In this document: one piece after another, positions 48,420-58,600 of the stretch
Numbering within the stretch: the first letter of the stretch is position 1
How the letters are laid out: each line of letters begins with the position of its first letter
Assembly (NCBI GenBank): GCA_000818945.1
Contig: KN805444.1
Location: 62,001-126,000 of the forward strand
DNA length: 64,000 nucleotides
Direction: 5' to 3'
Origin: Schizochytrium sp. CCTCC M209059
Lineage: Eukaryota > Sar > Bigyra > Thraustochytrida > Thraustochytriidae
Notes under the pieces: generated by a model
Database searches by the model: none
Seen by the model: only the letters and a program-made list of their open reading frames with translations
Told to the model about the DNA's origin: nothing
Made by a program: the position numbers and the translations under genes

Positions 48420-50006
48420 TTAGATCTGAGCAAGCTCGAGACCGCGAGCGCCCGTAACGGCGAGGCCCGAGGCACGATCGTGGTCGTCCTGCGCAGAGGT
48501 GGCGCGTAAAGCGGAGATCTCGAGAAGGTACTCCTTGCGAATCTCATAGCCCAACATGGATGCGCACACCGTGCTAAAGAAAGACCCTGCCAAAAAGTAA
48601 ACAAAAGTATTGAGGTTCTCGAACCCAGCACCAAGACGAATGCGAGACTTTTCTTCAATCACCGTCTGCATATATCCAATGATAAAAGGACCAAGACTCA
48701 TCATGGTGCAGGCAACAGCGATGTTTACGCTGTAATATTGTACAGAGCCTGGAAAGTTCGACGTCGCCACCACAGCAGGAACAGAACTAATGCCCCCGAA
48801 TCCCAGACCGACAAGACATGACGAGGCATACGCCCCTGCCATCGTTGGACTCGCCGTGAAAATAAGAATGCCAACGAAGAGCACCACATTCCATACAGCA
48901 AGCACATAGGGCCAGTTCAAATGAGCATAGACAATTGTCGTCGCAAGTCGTGCGGCAAGCATCATGCACAACAGCGAAAGCGTGAGACTGAAGGTAAGCG
49001 CATCAATTTGGGATTCGCCCTCTACCAGCGAAGCAGCCAGCGATCCAATCGAAGACAGAAAGGTCGCGCCGACTCCAAAACCGAAAAATGTCGACACCGA
49101 CATGAGCCAGACGATGCGGCTCTGCACATATGACCAGACTGTTGGCGCAGTCTCCACAATAACTGGTGCCGAGACCGGAATCATGTTTTCAGCCGAAGCG
49201 GGTGTGTTCACTACCTCGAATTGAGCATTAGTGCTGGGTTGATCGACCAACTCGCTCGAGTTGAGTCCCTCTACTTCAAACCCAGAGCCCCCAACCACCC
49301 CACCGTGACCCTCGTCATCGGTGGGCAAAAGCGCAGGAATCTCATTGAGGACTGGCACGGCTTCGAAGCGGCCTCGCTCCATATAGACAAGTCGAAAGCC
49401 CGTGAGCAGCACGTAGCTTGTGAGCAAAACAACCATGTTGTGAATGAGCGAGATCTTGTTGAGCGCAAACTGGTACAGCAAGGTGTATACGACCGAGCCA
49501 ATGCCGAGGGAAAAGGTCATTGAGGCCACGCCCATGCGTCGCTGCGCCTTGTCGGCTACAAAGATAAAGTTCACGAGGCTAAGGCTATGGTATGCGGTAA
49601 GTCCAAGACCGCTGCCCCAAACCAAAAACAAAATGCTGAAAGCGGCGCCATTGACAGGTTCGCCTGCGGCTTGCGCACTCGCTAAAAGACCGATGAGCAA
49701 CGCCAGAGAGCCGAGAACCAAACCGCACGCCAAAATGTTTGCGGCGCGATCAACTCCTGCGAGGCTCAATCGCGTGTACGTTCGAGCGTAAAAGGCGGCA
49801 AAGAGAATCGATGACAGACCATATCCTAGCTGGATGAGCACGCCAGTAATAACAATCTGCGAATTGTCCAAGCCTGCCGCGAGCAGCTTCGTGCTGAGTA
49901 CAGGAAAGGCGTAGATTGTCCCGTTCGCGAACATGGAGAGCGCACACGCCAGGTAGCATGCTCGGGATTCGAGCCAGCCACGCTGCTGCTCGCTTGACTG
50001 CATCAT
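48420..50006 (-). CDS. MFS transporter, tandem copy 2
   Basis: This 528-residue, 12-helix protein starts from tandem ATGs at 50006/50003. The N terminus WLESRACYLACALSMFANGT and the next segment AFPVLSTKLLAAGLD are nearly identical in copy 3. The cytosolic loop between helices 6 and 7 (about 230-300) is where it differs most. The C-terminal half carries LVGLGFGGISSVPAVVATSN and a conserved YEIRKEYLLE tail, with the last residues LELAQI almost matching copy 3. It is probably a plasma-membrane or organellar transporter of a small organic solute; substrate not predictable. Confidence 0.88.
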   Translation of the reverse strand: MMQSSEQQRGWLESRACYLACALSMFANGTIYAFPVLSTKLLAAGLDNSQIVITGVLIQLGYGLSSILFAAFYARTYTRLSLAGVDRAANILACGLVLGSLALLIGLLASAQAAGEPVNGAAFSILFLVWGSGLGLTAYHSLSLVNFIFVADKAQRRMGVASMTFSLGIGSVVYTLLYQFALNKISLIHNMVVLLTSYVLLTGFRLVYMERGRFEAVPVLNEIPALLPTDDEGHGGVVGGSGFEVEGLNSSELVDQPSTNAQFEVVNTPASAENMIPVSAPVIVETAPTVWSYVQSRIVWLMSVSTFFGFGVGATFLSSIGSLAASLVEGESQIDALTFSLTLSLLCMMLAARLATTIVYAHLNWPYVLAVWNVVLFVGILIFTASPTMAGAYASSCLVGLGFGGISSVPAVVATSNFPGSVQYYSVNIAVACTMMSLGPFIIGYMQTVIEEKSRIRLGAGFENLNTFVYFLAGSFFSTVCASMLGYEIRKEYLLEISALRATSAQDDHDRASGLAVTGARGLELAQI

Positions 50007-50491
50007 ACCGGACGCCTTTTTTCAAAGAACGGCGGGGGGAGTTCTGACAAGGTCAGCGAGAGGCGTAGGCGTCTGATTGAGGATCCAAAGGATGCCCAGG
50101 CCCTGTCCAGGCCTCGTTGACGGTTTGCGAAATGCGTGTTGCCTTGTCCTCGCAAGTTTATGGAAGATGACTCACTTGCACACATCCCCAACAGCAGTGT
50201 TCCGGCAACATGCCCGGGCTTCGCATCGGTTTCACCTACGGTTACTCGTCACGCGGCAGGAGCGCGGGTTGCGCAGAAAAAGTTCTCATCTGCGTATACA
50301 CCAACTTGAAGACTCTTCGTGATGATGATCATACGAACAGGCAACCAGGCAGTTAGTCCTAGACCAAGCACTATACTCAGGCGACCATCCGGCCTTGTAT
50401 CTTCTTTCAGTTAGACGGCAGCGAGATTGACGCGACATCGCGGGCAGAAAGAGGAGGAATTAAAGAGTATAAAAAGTTCACATGGTTCAAA
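50007..50491. other. spacer between MFS copies 2 and 3
   Basis: This is the promoter region of copy 2 and the 3' flank of copy 3. No gene or strong repeat is seen. Confidence 0.5.
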
Positions 50492-52063
50492 TCAGATTTG
50501 AGCAATCTCGAGAGAGCGCGGATTCGATCGCGTCTGCATCTCCAGGACCTCGTTGTCGTGCGTGGGGTCAGCGCGCAAGACCGACGTCTCTAACAGATAA
50601 TCCTTGCGGATCTCGTAGCCTAGCATGACGGCGCATAATGTACTAAAGAATGAGCCGACTAAAAAGTAAATAAAGGTGTTGAGGTTCTCGAACCCAGAGC
50701 CAAGACGAATTCTGGACTTTTCTTCAATCACGGTCTGCATGTAGCCAATGATGAAGGGCCCAAGACTCATCAAGATAGCTGTCACTGCAACATTAACACT
50801 GTAGTACTGTGCCGACCCAGGAAAATTCGAGGTCGCCACGACTGCAGGCACAGAGCTGATGCCTCCAAATCCCAAACCGACAAGGCATGCCGAGGCATAT
50901 GCCCCTGCCATGGTCGGGCTCGCGGTGAATATGAGGATACCAACAAAGAGCGCCACGTTCCACACGGCCAGAACATAGGGCCAGTTAAGGTGCGCATATA
51001 CAATAGTGGTTGCAAGTCGCGCAACAAGCATCATACACAAGAGCGAGAGCGTCAAGCTAAACGTAAGCGCGTCAATCTCCGCCTCCGACTCTTCGAGAGA
51101 AGCGGCGAGCGATCCGACCGAGGACAGGAAAGTCGCGCCAACGCCAAAACCAAAGAATGTCGAGACAGAGAGAAGCCACACGATTCGACTCTGCAGATAC
51201 GACCACACGGTTGGCGCTGCCTCGGCGACAATTTGGCCCGAGGCAGGGGGACTCGCCGTCGAATGTAGCAGATCATCACCATGAGCACCTTGATGATGGC
51301 TCTCTGCGCTGTTAGAGCCGAGATCTCCCAATTCAAGCGTCGTGGTGCTTTCTGCAGAGCCACGGCCCTCCTCGTCAGCGGGCACAAGAGCGGGAAGCTC
51401 GTTGAGGACCGGCACGGCTTCGAAGCGGCCACGCTCCATGTAGACAAGTCGAAAGCCCGTGAGCAGCACGTAGCTTGTGAGCAGAACAACCATGTTGTGG
51501 ATGAGCGAGATCTTGTTGAGCGCAAACTGGTACAACAAGGTGTACACAACCGAGCCGATGCCGAGCGAAAAGGTCATGGACGCAATAGCCATGCGTCGTT
51601 GCGCCTTGTTGGCAACAAAGATAAAGTTCACAAGGCTCAGGCTATGGAATGCGGATAGCCCGAGACCACTTCCCCACACCAAGAACAGAAAGCTGAGTGC
51701 GGCTCCATTGACGGGCTCACCCACGGCTTCCGCGTTGGCCAAAAGGCCGATGAGCAATGCCAAAGATCCGAGGACCAAGCTGCACGCAAAGATGTTCGCA
51801 GCGCGGTCTACGCCTGCGAGGCTCAAGCGCGTGTACGTTCGTGCGTAAAAGGCCGCAAAGAGGATCGATGATAGACCGTACCCCATCTGAATGATGACGC
51901 CTGTAATGACAATCTGAGAAGTATCGAGCCCAGCGGCCAAGAGCTTGGTGCTAAATACGGGAAAGGCGTTCATAGTCCCATTCGCAAACATGGAGAGCGC
52001 GCACGCCAGATAGCACGCGCGCGACTCGAGCCATCCGCGCTGCTGGCTACTTGTCTGGCTCAT
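50492..52063 (-). CDS. MFS transporter, tandem copy 3
   Basis: This 523-residue protein starts from the ATG at 52063 (MSQTSSQQRGWLESRACYLA); the more upstream in-frame start is GTG. By eye it is nearly identical to copy 2 across most helices, including the blocks YARTYTRLSLAGVDRAANI and YTLLYQFALNKISLIHNMVV. The 6-7 loop again diverges (about 228-290), and one substitution turns IYAFPV of copy 2 into MNAFPV here. This is the youngest duplication in the array. Confidence 0.88.
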   Translation of the reverse strand: MSQTSSQQRGWLESRACYLACALSMFANGTMNAFPVFSTKLLAAGLDTSQIVITGVIIQMGYGLSSILFAAFYARTYTRLSLAGVDRAANIFACSLVLGSLALLIGLLANAEAVGEPVNGAALSFLFLVWGSGLGLSAFHSLSLVNFIFVANKAQRRMAIASMTFSLGIGSVVYTLLYQFALNKISLIHNMVVLLTSYVLLTGFRLVYMERGRFEAVPVLNELPALVPADEEGRGSAESTTTLELGDLGSNSAESHHQGAHGDDLLHSTASPPASGQIVAEAAPTVWSYLQSRIVWLLSVSTFFGFGVGATFLSSVGSLAASLEESEAEIDALTFSLTLSLLCMMLVARLATTIVYAHLNWPYVLAVWNVALFVGILIFTASPTMAGAYASACLVGLGFGGISSVPAVVATSNFPGSAQYYSVNVAVTAILMSLGPFIIGYMQTVIEEKSRIRLGSGFENLNTFIYFLVGSFFSTLCAVMLGYEIRKDYLLETSVLRADPTHDNEVLEMQTRSNPRSLEIAQI

Positions 52064-52894
52064 TTTGATCCAACAAATGCTCTCCCCTTGACCACCGTCG
52101 CGTCTGCCGCCGGCCGCTACCGCCGCCACTCTAGATCTGGATGATCAACTCCTCTCACACAGGGTCGCTCGCTTGCTTGCGCGCTCGGGATCGTGAGTCC
52201 AGATCGGTGGGTCAGTCGGTCGGGCTGCCTCGATGAATCCGGATTGCTGCCGCCGCCTGCGCCCTTGCTCGTCCATTTGCATTTGCGTCCGCGCGTCTGT
52301 CCTTTCGCGCGGCCGCAGCCCCGCCGCCCGCGGATGATAACTTTAGAGACTTTTTGTTCGGACGCCAAGCTTGCGGCACAAGAAAAGTCTTGCTGCTGCT
52401 CGTTCCGGCAACAGGCTGCTGCTGTTCAAGTTGTGCAGTATCCATGTTGTTACGCAGGCTTCCGACCATGGAATGGATCGCGAATGACCAATGAGAGAAT
52501 CGACGAAGCACCGTGATCGATGAAATCAATGAAACGTATTAACATAACAGCCAGAGTGCTACGCATGGAAACTCTCATTGGAGCGCCCCGCACCCCGACC
52601 CCACCCGTGGGCTAAGCCCGCTCGACTCGATTAACGTGCCGCCGGTGGGTGACTGACAGGCGCCTCAACGGACGCGTGCGTCCCAAGGGCAGGCGGCCCC
52701 GGGGCGCTCGCTGCTGACCTCGTGATGGTGGCTACAGGCTGCCATGGCCACTGCCACAGAAATGGTCTCGAGGAAAGCTCGGCGCGGGTGAGCAAGATTA
52801 GGAAGAATGGTGGGTGGTCATCTTTCGGTTCAGAGCCTAGCTAGGCCTACTAGTACTAGAGGGTAAAACAAGATAGCCTACATAAACTCCTCAA
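52064..52894. other. spacer between MFS copies 3 and 4
   Basis: This 0.8-kb, GC-rich region holds the promoter of copy 3. No gene or long repeat is seen. Confidence 0.5.
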
Positions 52895-54376
52895 CTACAA
52901 ATGATCAGAGGTCGGTTCTCGAGAGGGTGTGGGAACAGTCGTTGCGTCAGAATTAGAAGCAGAGTTCTCCTTGCGGATCTCGTTGCCTAACATGCAGGCG
53001 CAAAAAGCACTGACGAAGGAGCATGCCAAAAAGTAGACAAAGGTGTTGGCGTTCTCGAAGTCGGCGCCAAGACGAATGCGGGGTTCCTCCTCCAGTACAG
53101 TCTGCACGTACCCGATGATAAAGGGTCCGACGCTCATCAAGATGCTAGCGACTGCAACATTAACGCTATAATATTGCACAGAGCCGGGAAAATTTGATGT
53201 CGCCACCACGGGCGGCACAGAACTAATGCCTCCAAAGCCCAGGCCAACTAGACATGCCGAGGCGTAAGCTCCTGCAAGCGTCGGGCTTGCCGTGAAGACA
53301 AGATTGCCAACGAATTGCGACACAGTCCAAACGGCCAACATGTACGGCCAATTTGCATGCGCATAAACAAAGGTGGTGACGAGGCGGCCGACGAGGACCA
53401 GGCACAGGAGCGCAAGCGTGAGTCGGAATGTAAGAGCATCGATTTCTGCTTCGCCATCCACCAGTGAAGCAGCCAGCGAGCCCACTGACGACAGATAAGT
53501 GCCTCCAACGCCAAAACCAAAAAATGATGCAATCGACAGGTACCACACGATGCGACTTCTCATATAAGACCACATTGTCGGCGCGGTTTCGGCCGATTCA
53601 ACGGGAATCGAAACCGGCACAGCCGTCATGGCCGTGTGAGCATCGACTTCTCGAGGCCCATTGGAAAGCTTCTCATCTGTCTCGTGCGTCTGCGTCTCCT
53701 TGGATACAGCTACAACACTTCCATGACTTGCTCCATCGGAACCAACAGGCTGGAAATGACCTCGCTGCATAAAGATGAGGCGAAAAGCGGTGATCACCCC
53801 ATAGGTGACCAGCAATACAGTGATGTTGTCGACGAGTGAAATGTAGTTGAGCACAAACTGGTAAAGCAAGGTGTACACGACCGAGCCAATGCCGAGCGAG
53901 GCTGTCATTGACGCGACACCAACACGTCGCTGCGCCTTGTTGGCGGCAAAAATAAAGTTTACCAAACTGAGACTGTGAAATGCAGTGAGGCCGAGACCTG
54001 TGCCCCATATCATAAACAGGAGACTCACGATGGGGCCGCTTACGGGCTCGCCCGTTGCTTCGGCATGCGTCAAGAGACCGGAAAGAATGGCCAGCGAGAT
54101 GAGGACCAAACTGCACGCCAGAATGTTGGAGGCGCGATCCACTCCAGCGAGGCTCAAGCGTTTGTACGTCCGTGAATAAAATGCGGCAAAGAGGATCGAC
54201 GATAGACCGTATCCCATTTGGATGAGAACACCCGTAATGACAATCTGAGAAGTATCGAGTCCAGCGGCCAAGAGCTTGGTGCTGAGTACGGGATAGGCAA
54301 AATTAGTCCCATTCGCGAACATGGCCAGCGCACATGTCAGGTAGCATGCCCATAACCCCAGAGGGTGCTTCTCCAT
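52895..54376 (-). CDS. MFS transporter, tandem copy 4
   Basis: This 493-residue protein starts from the ATG at 54376 (MEKHPLGLWACYLTCALAMF). It shares AYPVLSTKLLAAGLDTSQIV with copies 2 and 3 and has the same 12-helix plan, but more substitutions (KRLSLAGVDRASN, LNYISLVDNITVLLVTYGVI), a shorter 6-7 loop and a different C terminus (ending REPTSDHL). It groups with copies 2 and 3 and away from copy 1. Confidence 0.88.
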   Translation of the reverse strand: MEKHPLGLWACYLTCALAMFANGTNFAYPVLSTKLLAAGLDTSQIVITGVLIQMGYGLSSILFAAFYSRTYKRLSLAGVDRASNILACSLVLISLAILSGLLTHAEATGEPVSGPIVSLLFMIWGTGLGLTAFHSLSLVNFIFAANKAQRRVGVASMTASLGIGSVVYTLLYQFVLNYISLVDNITVLLVTYGVITAFRLIFMQRGHFQPVGSDGASHGSVVAVSKETQTHETDEKLSNGPREVDAHTAMTAVPVSIPVESAETAPTMWSYMRSRIVWYLSIASFFGFGVGGTYLSSVGSLAASLVDGEAEIDALTFRLTLALLCLVLVGRLVTTFVYAHANWPYMLAVWTVSQFVGNLVFTASPTLAGAYASACLVGLGFGGISSVPPVVATSNFPGSVQYYSVNVAVASILMSVGPFIIGYVQTVLEEEPRIRLGADFENANTFVYFLACSFVSAFCACMLGNEIRKENSASNSDATTVPTPSREPTSDHL

Positions 54377-55654
54377 CGTCCTCTTACTGTCAGCCGCCAG
54401 CAAAGCTGGTCTATACAGCCTTTCACAAACACGAAGTAGGCCTAGCCACACCCAGAACTACTCGCAACCGACCGGCATGCACGGTGGCCCGCCCGTCAGA
54501 AGAGGAGTACGCGGCCTCGACCTTGGCAGCGCCGCCCGCTTCTCTTCTTCGGGCGCAGCGGCGGCCTCGATCGGGTTATGGATGGCAAAGCACGGACGCT
54601 TTGGCATGCAAAGGTTTCCTTTTGGTGCTCGTCGCTGATGGACTTCCCACCGCAGCCGACAGCGACTACAACTTGCGCGCGCGCACACACTAGGTTGAGG
54701 GGTCCCCATGCATACCCATGGTGTGCACCGGTTTCGCTGGCCGGCGCTCGCTGCGAGTGGTCCCGCCTTATTGACATTAAAGGTTAAAGGTATGTAAGTT
54801 GGGCAGTGGCAGCCGCAGGCATCTCGCAGACGTGGTTAAACCGGCTGGCGGGTCAAGAACATCGTACGTAGAAGCTTTTGCTCGTGGGGTTCTGGGGATA
54901 TACGAAATATACCTTCCTTCCCCTGCTGGCTGCACTGCATGCACCTGGCTGATGAGCTGGAGCTAGCGAAGAAGGTGAATGCGAAATGGCCTCACATGTC
55001 ACGGCAATGTGGCAATCGCGATGACGTGTGAACCGAGCGCGGGCGGTACGTGTTCCAGACCTACTTTACAGTATACTTTCACTCTTGCAATGAATGCTGG
55101 CCAGCCCCCATCGATGGCGACAGCGCGAGCGAGCGAGCGGCCGGGCTGTCCGTGCCTCGCACACCTCTTTCCTCGTTCGATGCTCTTTTGAGAAGCCTTG
55201 CTTTGCTCTTTGCTTTGCTTTCCTTCCACGCTTGATTTGTTTCGTCCAGGCCCTGCGGCATGAATAAGGTGGCCGCGCTAGGCCACGATGCTCGTCAACT
55301 CCGATCGCGAGAAGGACTTTCCTTCTTTCTTTCTTTCATTCTTTCTTTCTCCTTTCTTTCTTTCTCCTTTCGCCCCCTCTGTGAGTTGCTACCCTACCCT
55401 GGTACTACGTATACAAGTATATATATAGTGGTCAAGGCTGCGCCTGCTGGGCCAGACATCGTCGACCCGGCCGGAACAGCAGAGCCGCAAAGCAACTCGG
55501 AGCGAGCGAGGATAGCTTGGCTTGCTTGTACCTTGCTTGGCCTGCGCGCGAGCAGGAGCAGGAGCAGGAGCTGCGGAAGAGGCTGGCCGGCCGGCGCGAG
55601 AGGCCGGGTGCGTGAAGGAAGAGGACGAGGAGGCGCGCAGCAGAGCAAAGCAAG
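54377..55654. other. divergent intergenic region upstream of the A-T-R-SDR gene
   Basis: This 1.3-kb spacer separates MFS copy 4 (-) from the A-T-R-SDR gene (+). Runs of (CTTTG)-like pentamer at about 55197-55222, (CTTT)n at about 55320-55370, and AGCAGAGCAAAGCAAG ending directly at the ATG at 55655 are present. No gene is seen. Confidence 0.5.
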
Positions 55655-58600
55655 ATGGCTTCGCAGGACGCCGTGCGCGACGAGGATATTGGGCCGTGCC
55701 TGCACACGCTCTTTCGCGAGAGCGCGGCCAAGTACGCCGACCGCGTGGCTGTGCAGAGCGCGAAGAAGAAGATCACGTACAAGGAGCTCGATGAAGCGAC
55801 CGACCGCCTCGCGAGCATGCTCGTGCAGGCTGGCGTCAAGAAGGACTCGTGCGTGGGCATCCTCATGGAGCGCTGCAACGAGTACGCACTTGCCTACATT
55901 GCCATCCTCAAGGCCGGGGGCGCCTACATGCCCATCGACCCAGGATACCCGCAGGGCATGCTCGAGGATGTCCTCACGGACGCCACACCGACCGTCGTCC
56001 TCTGCAAGCGCAACTTCGTGGCGCGCATGCCGGAATCGCAAACCGTGATCCTCCTCGAGCCCGAATGGGAACAGTGTCTTGACGACCTCACGCCCGAGGG
56101 TCAAGCTGCTCTTGACAATGTCGACAAAACCGATCTGGACGCCCTCGCTTACGTCGTGTACTCGAGCGGTACCACCGGCAAGCCCAAGGGCATTGCCTGC
56201 CCGCACCGCGGCGCTGTCTTCTCCTACAAATGGCGCTTCGAGAACATTCCCTACAACGAGTCCAAGGGACCTGAAGTCGAAGCGTGCAACGTCTTTTTTG
56301 TCTGGGAAATGATGCGCCCTCTGCTGCGCGGCCAGACACTCCTCGTCATTCCGGATGACGTTATTTACGATCCGCCCGCCCTTACGGCCTTCCTGCAGAC
56401 GAACGGTGTCACGCGCATGCTCTTTACCCCGAGTCTGCTCGAAGCTGTCCTCGACTGCAAGTCCATCGAGCCCAAGGAGCTCTTTGGTCGCATGCGCTCG
56501 ATGACGACCATTATTCTCTGTGGCGAGGTCGTCACGGTGGCGCTCCAGGAGCGCGTCAAGGCCAATATGCCCTGGGCCGCGCTTTGGAACCTGTACAGCG
56601 TGAGTGAGTGCCATGACGTCGCAGCGCTCGATCTTGCGGGCGGCGAGTACGGCTCACGCAAGTATTGCCCCGTCGGCAAGCTCTTTGACGGTGTCGAGGC
56701 CCACGTCATGGACGAGTCACTCGCGCCGTGCCCTTTGGGCGAGGTTGGCGAGCTTTACGTGGCAGGCCCCACTCTGGCGCGCGGATACCTGAACCGCGAT
56801 GAGCTCAACCGGCAGCGCTTCCCCGTCGTTGACGGCAAGCGCCTGTACAAGACCGGAGACCGCGCGCGCGTGCTCCCGAACCGCGAGCTAGAGATTCTCG
56901 GCCGTTGCGACTCCATGGTCAAGGTTCGCGGCTACTCTGTCGAATTGCGTGCCATCGAAGCCGCCATTATGACCCTCGACACGCTCGTGAGCTCGTGCGT
57001 CGTCGTTGTGCAGGGAGAGGAGGGTGAGGACAAGTTTGTCATTGCTTACGTCGTCCTCCGAACCACCGCCGAGGCGACCTGCCGTAATGTCCGCCTCGCG
57101 CTCAAGGCCAAGCTTCCGCACTACATGGTCCCCGCCTTTGTCATCGACCTCGAAGAGCTTCCGACGCACGAGGTTAGTGGCAAGCTCGACAAGAAGAGCC
57201 TTCCGCCCGTGGATCTCGCCACGGGCCAGCTCGCTGGCCGCAACCGCAGCATGAGCACCGAGAACGACGTCACGCTCCCGCGGTCCACGCTCGAATTTGA
57301 GCTGCACAAAATTTGGTGCAATGTCATGAACATGCGTCAGATCGACATTGTCTTTGACTCCTTCTTTGACATTGGCGGCCACTCGCTCTTGGCAGCGCGC
57401 CTCGTGCAGCAAATCAAGTCCGACCTCGGCCACGATGTCGGCGTCGTCGAGCTCTTTGCCAACTCGACCATCGAGGCGCTTGCCGAATTCATTGAGCGCA
57501 AGCCCTCGCTCGAGCACGCCGGCTCGTCGGGTTCGGTTGTCAGCGCCGTCACGCCCAAGCACAAGAAGCTCGACCTTAACGCAGAAGTCGACGTCTTCGA
57601 CGCCAGCAAGGCCATCAACGATATTGCCATGCGCGCCTTTTGGCGCTCGACCCACTTTGCCCAGGTCCGCGCTCGCGCCGTCCTGGTCACGGGTGTAACG
57701 GGCTTTCTCGGCAGCTTTATCCTTGCCGAGCTGCTCCGCAACGACGACATCGACGTCGTATACTGCGTTGTGCGCGCGGCGACTCCAAAGGAAGGCGCGG
57801 AACGAGTCATCAAGACGCTCAAGGACCGCGACATGTGGAACCCGGAGGACCGGGACCGCATCCAGGTATTTGCCGGTGACGCCTCGCTGCATCACATGGG
57901 GCTTGATGACGACGACTATGCCGTACTCAGCACTGGAGTCGACGTTGTCGTCCATTGCGCTGCCATTGTTAACCTCGTCTACCCGTACGAGGGTCTGCGC
58001 GCGGCCAACGTCATTGGCACACGCAACGTCATCGAGTTCGCGCTGCATGGCAAGGTCAAGAAGCTCGCGTACATCTCCACGGATGGTGTCTTTCCTGATG
58101 GCATGAAGAACTGCAAGGAAGATGCCGACCTTGACTCGTTTACCGAGAAGCTTGGCAATGGGTACGCGCAAAGCAAGTGGGTCGCAGAGAAGCTTGTTCG
58201 CCGTGCCATGGACCGTGGTCTTCCCGCCATCGTTTTCCGTCCGGGTAACCTCGGTGGCGTCGGATCGGTGTGGAACCCCTCGGATCTCAACTTTCTTGTG
58301 CTTACGGGCTGCATCGAGGTCGGAGCCACCCCCAACGTGCCTGGTTGGTGCATGGAGATGACCCCGGTCGACTTTGCGTCGCAGGCGATTGTCAAGATCA
58401 TTCAGGACAAGGAGTCCCTCGGCGAGACCTTTCACGTGACGAACTTTGGCAACTGTCTCGAGGCCAATGCTTACTTTGACGCTCTGCGTAACGTGGGCTA
58501 CGGCCTTGAGTCCTGCTCTCTCGAGTCGTGGCGTGCCAAGGTGCTCCGTTCCTCAAGCCCGACCACGGAGAAGCTTCGCAACGCTCTGCTCGGTGGCGCC

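Noticed and set aside
56888..58435. 515-residue minus-strand frame inside the A-T-R-SDR gene
   Set aside because: Antisense shadow of a GC-rich gene with strong third-position bias; the plus frame contains all catalytic motifs.
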